From Aquatica leii (lineage: Eukaryota; Arthropoda; Insecta; Coleoptera; Lampyridae): a stretch of DNA of 64,000 nucleotides. The notes under the pieces are model-generated. The model did not search any database. It worked only from the letters and a program-made list of their open reading frames with translations, and was not told the origin of the DNA. The stretch lies in the NCBI GenBank assembly GCA_035610365.1, contig CM069435.1:14249123-14313122 (forward strand), written 5' to 3'. Below, piece by piece: positions 57,501-64,000 of the stretch. The first letter of the stretch is position 1. Each line of letters starts with the position of its first letter. Made by a program: the position numbers and the translations under genes.

Positions 57501-60219
57501 GCAAGCGGATTGATAACATAATTGTGATACTGTTAAAAGTAAGTATGCAGTATACAGAAGATGATTTGATCCTAAAACGCTTTTTTGTAGAATTTTGAAC
57601 GTATAGAGTGTAGATAAGTAGTTTACTGACTTGCTTTATAAGACTTTGTCTATCTGACAAATTTATATAAGTCGTTTGTAGTAAAGTTTTCCAAACTTAA
57701 TTTACTGTTAAATTCTTCAAATTTTATCATAAAAACAAAATTTTGGGCATTCAAGTATGTACACTCAACTCATAAATAAACGAAACAAAGTTTTCGTGTA
57801 AAAATAAGGTTTTAGTGGTGTAAACCAAGTTTTTTATGAAGACATTCTTATGTCCATTTGTATTTGCAAACATTCAAATTCAAATGTAAATTTGTTTGAA
57901 AAAATTAAAAACTTAGTTTATAAAATGCTTTTATGTAATATCAGCAAATTTTCTATTAAAAAATGTAGGTATTTTCATGGATAATTAGGTAATTGCCTAC
58001 TTTTATTTTACAAAAATTATTTTAATACAATGACCACAACAAGAATTTAAATAATGTTTTACTTGTTCTAAACCATATAGTTTATGCTAATAAATTAAAT
58101 ATGGCGCACACTATTAACAAAATGTTTAAAATCTAAGTAGCGCTCTGTAGCACACAAACAAAAGTCTTTATTTTAAAGTCAAAACCAACCTTTTGGTATA
58201 ATTTAATAAAACCATAAAAATATTCTTAGTGAAAATTTGCATTTTAATAGATAAACATGTGTTACAAAAAAGTAAAAATTGCGAAAATTGAGTAAAGCCT
58301 AAAATCGTAAACATTTCTAAACTACAGTGAAACTTGTTAATGCGAAACTTATTTAAAACGGAAATCCGAAACATAAAAGAGATTTCTTTAAACCAGAGCG
58401 AGTATAACATGTCTATATGTAATCGAATTGAAGCAAAAACATAATGCGAATACAAAAAGTAAATTGTGAACCTAAGCTACAAAATATTATAAATTTTCAC
58501 TATTTACAAAAAAATTTATCATTATTAATAAATTCATAAAGTAAGTAATTAATTAATTACCCATAAAAATACCCAAATTCTTTAATAGAAAATTTGCATA
58601 CTTACCTAATTCGTTAGTAAATCAGGAATACTATTAATACCCAATTATGATATATTAGAACATACGTAACTTTAATTAAGAACAAGCATTTTTTAACTTA
58701 GTTTTCAATTTTTCTTAACCAATTTACATATTTAATTTGCATGTTTACAAACACAAATAGACACCCGCAATACATGTAAGCTGAGACGGTTTTTATTAAG
58801 AAACCTAGTTTACACCACTAGAACATAATTTTTACACAAAAACTTCGTCTCGTTTATTTATGATATGAGTGTACATCTACCTACTTATTCTACGGTTCCG
58901 ATTTTTGTACAAAATGTAAATTGATAACCTGTAATTTTCTTGATCTGTTATTATTTTGACAAAATTTCAGTTTGTTGATAAAAATATTTAATGCTTTTTA
59001 GTCAATTTGAAGATATATTTATAACATATAATTAAATATAGAATTGAACCAAATTGCTTTATCTCTTTTTTTGTTTTGACTTATTACTTATTATTACGTT
59101 GCTGCAGCTGCTTTTTTCTACAATTTTGTTTTTGTTATTACTAAATCATTTTTTGTTTGAAATAGTTTATCGTTAGTACTAGCAAACAGTTTTTTGTTAA
59201 ATTTTTAACCTCTGCTTTTATGTTCAATTCAGTTTTTTTAATGTATTAATGTTAATAGTTATTAACAATTTGTATTGTACCTACTGCAATTTTTCCTAAT
59301 ATAAAAATGTAATCAAATCAAATAAAGTCAGATTTCTACGTAAAGTATACACAAAATTATCAAAAAACTTTATTACACTATGACAAAATTTTGAAACGAA
59401 TAAGAAAAGCCAAATCTCAACTCGCCTAAAAAACTAATAATCGAGTCCTAAAATACTCAAAAGTAATTTGTTTGATTACAGACTTTTAACAAACTTTTGT
59501 TATTTTTAAGTAGTACTAAAAACGTTTGAATGTTTACGACTTAAAAATAAACGATTTCTCATTATGATTGATTGCGTCAGATCACTAATTATATTTCGGT
59601 GTAATTTTATTATTGCCCATCTTTGGTAAACATCTATTTATAATTATATAATATAATTGTTAAACGAAGCTAACCATGAATTAGTACTAAAAAAATGTAA
59701 AAATTTTCTTAAATTGTGAGCACTATTCAAACTGTTGTCTGAATAAGGAAGAATAATAAATCATAGTACATCAAAAATGTGTGATCTTGTAAGTCTGACC
59801 GTGAAAATGATTTTGACGATCAATTATGGGATTTTTAATTTCACAACAATTTTTGATTAACAGTATCTATAACCTTTGCATTTATATTTGTGAGTCCGTT
59901 ACGTTTTAATAATTTCAATTTAATTGCTAAGATACACAACAAATTCTTCTTTTCCAAAAAAAAGATATTTTTTTAAAGAAGTACGAAAACGCTGATAGTT
60001 CTAATTGTTTATAAAAATAGATCTCAACCGGTTCGTTGTAATAACGATGTTCAATGTAAATTAATCCATGCGCATCAATGACTTACCAGGAATGTAAACT
60101 CGAAATCCGCCTTTTTTTAAAGCCTCTAAAGTTACAGAAGGCACAGCGTATTGGGAATAACATGTACAGATAAAAACTACAATAAAAAATAGCACCCTCA
60201 CAAACAACATGTTAATCAT
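45555..60219 (-). CDS. GNBP: Beta-1,3-glucan recognition protein (GNBP/betaGRP), gene 2
   Basis: Eight exons join in frame: 60219-60087, 47100-46876, 46823-46648, 46599-46475, 46415-46258, 46210-45944, 45894-45815 and 45758-45555. They total 1368 nt, or 455 residues. A signal peptide (LFVRVLFFIVVFICTCYS; a start at 60210 is also possible) is followed by CBM39 (ALFAFHANIN, KVGDVVNYWIFVNANHLGYR). The GH16-like domain has IEIRAKLPEGDWIVP, NEGFHIYSLEWTPD, MKCFLDGNEYGSVD, VLAIGVAVGGINDFPD and QVDYVKVTAV. Where active glucanases have E-x-D-x-x-E this protein reads ILQLEPAQTD, so catalysis is probably lost. It lacks the Thr-rich linker of gene 1. Intron phases 1,1,0,2,1,1,0 equal those of gene 1. 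Intron 1 is 13 kb and holds several transposons; the exon 1 link rests on its signal peptide, CBM39 first strand (YAVPSVTLEALKKGGFRVYIP) and phase. Confidence 0.9.
47105..48070. other. Intron 1 of GNBP gene 2, 3' part; no gene seen
   Basis: AT-rich. Around 47935-48055 a moderately GC-richer stretch (GAGCTTTTGTCACACATCGC, CTCGCTTTTATAGACCGGCT) precedes the PLE RT fragment. It resembles PLE terminal sequence, but I cannot align it to another copy here. Confidence 0.4.
48071..48476 (+). pseudogene. Penelope-like element RT fragment
   Basis: FRENFYSQTSRTALGFLLSP matches the PLE motif normally AMGSPLSP. VFANICMKNFEKKTL follows, then KCWYRYVNDNFVIWQRG, the catalytic region with YVDD altered to YVND. 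After a frame break comes YRAVSLSQPQNLQKELNHLT, the conserved RT tail. Only the palm and thumb remain; GIY-YIG is not seen. Confidence 0.85.
48480..48975. other. Intronic spacer; no gene seen
   Basis: No coding or RNA feature recognised between the PLE and copia remnants. A run of TGACGTCA-like motifs near 48473-48530 is probably chance. Confidence 0.4.
48980..51160 (+). pseudogene. Ty1/copia retrotransposon remnant
   Basis: Order of recognisable pieces: gag-like region 49000-49200; protease active site WICDSGAS at 49450-49474; GAG-pre-integrase VWHKRLGHQI near 49860. Integrase follows with TDNGTEF near 50118 and PPYIPQQNRIAERDNRTIVE near 50200 (catalytic Glu in ER). Last is RT with FLYGFLQEQVYTSQPEGF near 50920 and VCRLQRNLYELKQA near 50985, then CDPCLFVR. 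The order PR-IN-RT defines copia. It is full of stops and shifts, and no LTR pair or RNase H was found. It lies antisense to GNBP gene 2 in intron 1. Confidence 0.88.
51185..51353 (+). ncRNA. PLE terminal palindrome with hammerhead-ribozyme-like core
   Basis: Two arms (about 51205-51256 and 51301-51353) are near-perfect inverted repeats (TACTAAGATAAGAATGT with its complement, CGGGTTTGGACCGTGTCATT with its complement). In the loop lie CTGATGA (51257-51263), a possible stem II (GCC with GGT), GAAA (51284-51287) and a small hairpin CGTTGGCAAC. A TTC follows, with a potential cleavage C at 51300. This is the type I hammerhead arrangement reported from Penelope-like elements. Stem III has a mismatch and the stem I register is off by one, so self-cleavage may be lost. 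GCTTCCACGGCCGGA precedes it, as at 15553. Confidence 0.55.
51360..52330. other. Intronic spacer; no gene seen
   Basis: AT-rich sequence between the PLE terminus and the BEL/Pao element. No LTR matching anything downstream was detected. Confidence 0.45.
52341..53282 (+). pseudogene. BEL/Pao gag C-terminus and aspartic protease
   Basis: 313 codons. RICNNCLAHDFKEQCFSQKR and CATCDKKHHTLLN form the Cys/His finger of BEL gag. The protease follows with AVLATAMLRIKT, IRALIDSGSQASFITRDAAD (active site DSG) and IDIILGYIFRK near the end (the D-x-ILG-like element). The order and spacing are the usual BEL ones. The frame stops at 53282 just before the RT. Confidence 0.9.
53320..54960 (+). pseudogene. BEL/Pao RT and RNase H
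   Basis: Overlapping frames. YYIPHQAVIKENSETTKLRV and VFDASAKTTSGISLNQLMHS (53620-53750) are followed by ISADIEKMYRQIKI (first catalytic Asp). Then come YGTSSAPYLAVRTLL and the active-site box FYVDDLMSG near 54040. RNase H follows with LHGFCNASEKAYGAVIYS near 54560 (D changed to N in the usual DAS), then TIPKLELCAAELLAKMV and FCWSDSTIALSWIKAGPEKW. Shifts occur near 53440, 53800 and 54260, with a stop near 54630. Confidence 0.9.
55080..56480 (+). pseudogene. BEL/Pao integrase
   Basis: LQPFLDSNGILQVGRRL near 55330 is the BEL hallmark. It is followed by KLLHGGNQLTATYIRRKYWI and CMKCLPYRSS (zinc finger). The core start is TRVDYAGPIQ, then YIVIFVCLATKSVHLEAVSD. A stop at 55811 interrupts. The core end PYIGGLWEASAKSTKYHLNR is near 56010, ACLNSRPICPLTSEPNDI near 56150, and EYLNTLQKRTKW with a truncated C-terminal tail at 56265-56400. 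Confidence 0.9.
56365..57177 (+). pseudogene. Envelope-like ORF of the BEL/Pao element (truncated)
   Basis: Two adjoining frames, interrupted by one stop at 56824-56826. A hydrophobic stretch lies near 56512-56570 and may serve as a signal sequence or membrane segment. A basic RMKRG site at about 56860 is followed by LLGDFLTSVFG, resembling the furin-type cleavage site and following segment of insect retroviral F-type envelopes. A helical Gln/Lys-rich region follows. The frame is cut off near 57115 by unrelated PLE terminal sequence, so no C-terminal transmembrane anchor remains. Env assignment rests on position and motif layout. Confidence 0.55.
57116..57225 (+). repeat. Decayed PLE terminal palindrome
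   Basis: CTGGGTTTTGGCCGTGTCAT and CAACCTCATG, then AATGAAACCTAA and AAGTCTTCCGTCATAGTCAA, parallel the left arm, core and right arm at 51221-51345. The hammerhead core is no longer recognisable as functional (CTCATG for CTGATGA). Confidence 0.6.
57230..60080. other. Intron 1 of GNBP gene 2, 5' part; no gene seen
   Basis: Very AT-rich. Apart from the foldback repeat at 57757-58876, no coding, RNA or transposon feature was recognised. Confidence 0.5.
57757..58876. repeat. Foldback element with long inverted arms
   Basis: Arms about 57757-58020 and 58535-58876 are reverse complements with scattered differences. The outer ends read ATGTACACTCA.. with CATAAATAAACGA; TAGTGGTGTAAAC and AATTTTCTATTAAA lie inside. 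The central 500 bp is AT-rich and non-coding. A lone end is at 37259-37326. No transposase was seen, so it is non-autonomous. Confidence 0.82.
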
Positions 60220-60324
60220 CACTACTCGTTTCACACTATGTCCAGTATCGGTCAGTGTCGCTATCTTCCTTCATAATAACTAACTTTTAATGACTACAGC
60301 AACAAACTTGTCCTTCGCGTTCTT

Positions 60325-60333
60325 GGTATATAC
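60325..60333 (-). promoter_or_regulatory. Possible TATA box of GNBP gene 2
   Basis: GTATATACC on the minus strand about 105-115 bp upstream of the start codon. A TCATT initiator-like sequence lies about 30 bp downstream. Motif-level evidence only. Confidence 0.3.
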
Positions 60334-62790
60334 TTGACTCGTGTCGTTTATTTATATTATTATTAAGTATTTACACGTTGTTAGACAAAAATTCGGTGAA
60401 GCGTTTCTATTTGTTAAATAAATTGTTTACTGTTGAAACATGTGACTGTTATTGTAACATAATGCATCCGTAATTATTTTATTTGCATTTGAAGTTATTA
60501 ATATTGGCATTGTTTCCATCAGCGATGACTATATTTTGACTTCTACTTTGTAAAGTGTGCATAAATTTGTGAAAAGTTTTGTCATTTTTTTGTATACGCT
60601 CATTAGATATATCTTTAAATATTTATCTATAGTTTAGTTTAATTTGTTATAATAAAATGTAATACAAGTACTATATCTTATCTTACGATGGTTTTTAAGT
60701 ATATTTTCAACACAACTTACCAAGTTGCACTGAATAACGTATAAAAAAAGTAAAGAACTGAACTTTGCTCTAAATGTAGGTAGAGCTTGTTCAGTTTCTT
60801 GTGGCAAAAACATTGTACGCGCAGTAAATTAAGTAGACTGTCGTTAAAATTTCATGGTTGAGAAATATAGTAGCGCATTCTCTATACACATCTATGAAAG
60901 GCGGGGTTATTACCTAAACTAGTCGTCTTAGCTAACACTGGTTTTGCCACGAGAAACTAAACAAGCTCTACTTCTATCAGGCACACTATGTTGAAAACAC
61001 AATTACTTAACGTCTCTTATAGAGGTATTACAATTGATAAAAATACACATGGATAAAAATTATTATAAAAAGAGGCAGTAAAAAGAATTTATCAACACTC
61101 AGACGAATATACTTTAGAATTAGTTGAATAGTTTCGACAAATCCTTTAAGATATTTTTAGAAACAATATCTTTCGACGTATTTAGGATGTGCAATAAATT
61201 TTTAGTAGTAGTAAAAAAAGTTCCACTGAAAGCATGAAAAAAAATTCATCAAGTCAAAAAAAACAGAGTTAAGTAAAAGTTATCAAAAAAGAAACCATCA
61301 GATTGAAACAAACGCAACCAGAAATTAAAGCAAATGAAGCAGTTAGTCTGACAAAAAATAGTTACTCTATAAGAGAAAATTAATAAACTGCTTTTCTGCT
61401 ATGTCAAAAACACGCCGTAGAATATAAATTAACAGTACAGACTATGTGCTTAGAGCTAATAGTGTATTATCAACACAAAGAGATGTGGACTGTTATAATT
61501 AAAAAATATTTAAGTGTATTTAAGGTCAGAAAAACAATCCTTAAGACAAAAAAATTACACCGTCGGTAAACTAGAAAAAATTAATACAAAGAGGCATACA
61601 TTGACTCGAAATCGTACAGACCTGAAAATTACCATTCATGTTGCGATTATCTCTTGTCAACAGTATTTTTCTAAATAAACTAAATTGACATATTCAGCCG
61701 CTGTTAAACACTGCTGCTGCCAACTTATGAATTTCTGTTGGGCTGATAAGAACCTTTGGTAGGTATACAAAATGGCGGAACACACGATACTAATCCATTG
61801 TTTCTTTTTAGTAGTTTTATTTTTTTCTGGAATTTCCATTCCTGTTCTTTTTCTTTGTATTCGTTTCTAGCTGGCTTACTGGAATTTATTCTCTCGTTCA
61901 ATTTGGAGAATGCATGCTAATTATTGGATGTAGCCAGTTGCGGATGGGATGGTTACAAACACCCCGGATATACGCTTAAATGATCGATATCTACACCTAC
62001 GAAAGCTACATGACAGAAAATTTCTAATATTTCTTTACAGAAGCCACGCCAGTTCTAATCGCAACCCTCATTAAAATTTTGCATTGTATAACATGACTAT
62101 CGTAATCTATTTTGTATGTTAATCTGTAAGTTTATGTCATGTACGGTACTAAATCAGTTACTCAACATTTAAATGAATATTATTAAATTCTTGTGTAAAA
62201 ATTAAATGTAAGGTTTCTCGGCTCGCAAATTGCTTTAGGTGACAGGTTAATTAACACCTGAAAATAATAACTGTTGTTGCAAGCTTGTACTTTCAACGTA
62301 CCTGTTAAATTTGCAATTCAATTTAGTTTAGTATACTGCCGAATAAAAAGCAATTTCAATAACTGTCCTTACAAAATTTAACTACCTAACCTTAAAGTGT
62401 AACACTTTAAGACTAATGACATACCTGCTAGTCGTTAGTTTCGGTCAGATTATCTCTAGTAGCAGTAATTTGGCGCCTTAAAATATTTCATATAGTCCTT
62501 CTATTACTATCTTCACGTAACAAAGTTTATAAGAAAATAAACATGGTGCTTGATGGTAACAATCTACCATGAACAAAGATTTAATTAAGAACCGCTAATG
62601 TTATTATTAGCAATCAAGAACTACATCCAGTGTTAATTTTTTACAATGCAAATAAACTTATTTTGGTATAGTTGTGATGAAAAGACACAAGAGAGATGTA
62701 ATTTACGTAGAAGACAAAAAACTACTCCAACGCTTGAAAAAAAGTATTTGTTAATAGCTAATATTACACTGTCAAGAAAAATCGAGATAG
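60334..62790. other. Upstream flank of GNBP gene 2; no gene seen
   Basis: AT-rich intergenic sequence holding the 192-bp inverted-repeat element at 60780-60971 and otherwise no recognised feature. Confidence 0.45.
60780..60971. repeat. MITE-like element with 32-bp terminal inverted repeats
   Basis: The left end GTAGAGCTTGTTCAGTTTCT plus TGTGGCAAAAAC is mirrored by GTTTTGCCACGAGAAACTAA plus ACAAGCTCTAC at the right end. Two or three mismatches in 32 bp, 192 bp overall, no coding capacity. A clear target-site duplication was not identified. Confidence 0.8.
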
Positions 62791-62799
62791 TAATGGTTC

Positions 62800-64000
62800 C
62801 AGTGCGGTCTTTGCTCAGAGCTTTTTGAAGTCGACAATTTGTAGGTTCGTTTTTCACGTCCCTACAGTACCTTCTCCATGAGTCTCTTTTTGCTGTTTTT
62901 ATGGCATTTTTGTATGTTGTTAGGCTGGTTTTGTATTCATCCCAATCTTCGCTTTTTTTGGCTGTATTAAATAGCCTTCTGGTGCGTACCCTTGCTTTGT
63001 CAATCTCCCTGTTCCACCAAGTTATCTTGTTTGGGGTTCGTTTGATAGTTTTTGGGCAGCTTGCTTCAAATGCGGATTTTAATGAATTAACAATACTATC
63101 CGTCATTAGTACTAGCTCGTGCGTTGATCTTGCAACTGTGGGACAGTCCCTGATTTAGTCAGCTAAAGTTTCGTTGAACAAATCCCAGTCGGTTTTTCTC
63201 GGGTTTCTGTATTTCATTACAAGTTCCCTGTCTGATTCAATGTTAAATCGAATGTATCTATGATCAGATAAAGAAGGTTCATCTGATGCATTCCACATTT
63301 TTATCACTTTTCTCGCTTTTGGACTAGTAAGCGTAAAGTCAATAACTTCACTGCGCGACACGGTTATGAACGTGGGCCCATCTCCGTTATTTATTATGTC
63401 TAAATTGCCTTTTAAAATAAATTCTAAAAGTTTTTCACCTCTTGGATTTGTGTTTGTGCTCCCCCATTGTTAATTAGCCTGTAGATTTCCTCCGGCGGCG
63501 GTGATCCTGTCTGGTCCTAAGGGAAGTAGCCGGATCCGATAATGAACTCCCTCGGTTGTTTTTCTCTATTACAGATATTTTAGCTGCCACTAGGTCTCTA
63601 GAACATAAATCCCACAGTGGCATTCGGTTTAATGCATTTTTTACAATAATGCATGTGCGAGGGTTGTGCACAAGCTGCGGCAAGCAGCCATCTGCCTGGA
63701 CAGTTCAGCTCTTTTATTGTTCCCTTGTGGATCCATGTCTCCTGAACAAGGGCAATGTCAATATCGTGTGTTACAATAGAGGGCCGCTGAGGCTGCCCTA
63801 CAGTAATGTATGTTTATCTGAACCATTTTCAGCATTAGATTTGCCGACAGTTTTTTTTCTGGCTCTGGATTTACATCCATTGCCTCGTGGACATCCCTTG
63901 TAGCATCCGGTTCTTTGCTGTCCTTTTTGGAGTCGGCCAGCGCCCGAGAGTGATTCTTGAAAACACAAGGTGCAATTGGTTAGTTGACGCTATCACCTTC
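62800..64000 (-). pseudogene. Non-LTR retrotransposon (LINE) endonuclease fragment, runs off right edge
   Basis: Minus strand from the right edge. MVQINIHYCRAASA near 63830 opens the AP endonuclease; IDIALVQETWIHKGTIKEL holds the catalytic Glu. RTCIIVKNALNRMPLWDLCS and DLVAAKISVIEK are near 63650-63560. After a break come SEVIDFTLTSP and EPSLSDHRYIRF (catalytic DH) at 63361-63260. The linker to RT follows with NKITWWNREIDKARVRTRRL and AKRDSWRRYCRDV at 63040-62850. RT itself is missing beyond about 62770. The LQETW and CSRDLVA motifs suggest an R1/LOA- or Jockey-related element different from the two other LINEs here. Confidence 0.82.

Noticed and set aside
1..64000. CRISPR arrays, tRNA or rRNA genes, bacterial contamination
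   Set aside because: No regularly spaced repeats, cloverleaf or rRNA sequence was recognised; spliced host genes and retroelements show a eukaryotic chromosome.

Overview
This window is a piece of an AT-rich, intron-containing insect nuclear genome. A beetle would fit the repeat content, but that is a guess. Two things dominate it. The first is a tandem pair of minus-strand host genes for beta-1,3-glucan recognition proteins (GNBP/betaGRP family, innate immune pattern recognition). The second is a dense, nested graveyard of retroelements, which fills the space between the two genes and also sits inside their introns. No CRISPR, tRNA, rRNA or prokaryotic operon was seen.

Layout. 1-1.4 kb: right end of a broken BEL/Pao element (+). 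1.5-2.65 kb: decayed Penelope-like element (PLE, +). 5.9-9.45 kb: a decayed Ty3/gypsy-type element (-) with gag and integrase remnants but no reverse transcriptase, followed by about 2 kb of purine-rich diverged tandem repeats. A 103-bp sequence at 3272-3374 recurs inverted at 9573-9675. 9.84-10.35 kb: PLE GIY-YIG fragment (-). 12.3-13.9 kb: dead R1-type LINE (-). 14.3-24.2 kb: GNBP gene 1 (-), eight exons that rejoin to a 479-residue protein. Its 8.1-kb intron 3 holds an LTR element (LTRs at 18.1 and 21.9 kb) flanked by PLE debris.

25.2-33.1 kb: a gypsy element (-), 3'-truncated and split by a nearly intact Jockey-type LINE (+, 27.0-31.06 kb). 34.5-36.3 kb: BEL/Pao integrase debris (-) with snap-back inverted duplications. 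37.9-44.2 kb: a second copy of the same gypsy family, with both LTRs. Its pol is followed by a TARG1/OARD1-like macrodomain and then a CCCH zinc finger, and this reading frame runs into the 3' LTR. 45.5-60.2 kb: GNBP gene 2 (-), eight exons, 455 residues. Its signal-peptide exon lies 13 kb upstream of the rest, and intron 1 carries PLE, Ty1/copia and BEL/Pao remnants, a hammerhead-like PLE terminus and a large foldback repeat. 60.78-60.97 kb: a small inverted-repeat element. 62.8-64 kb: another LINE fragment (-) reaching the right edge.

How it fits together: only the two GNBP genes look like functional host genes. They share exon number and intron phases, so they arose by tandem duplication, and each was later inflated by insertions into a different intron. 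The most unusual item is the gypsy family carrying an ADP-ribose-processing macrodomain and a CCCH finger downstream of integrase. Exon boundaries were read by eye from GT/AG and phase agreement. Transposon edges are approximate unless LTR ends are stated.
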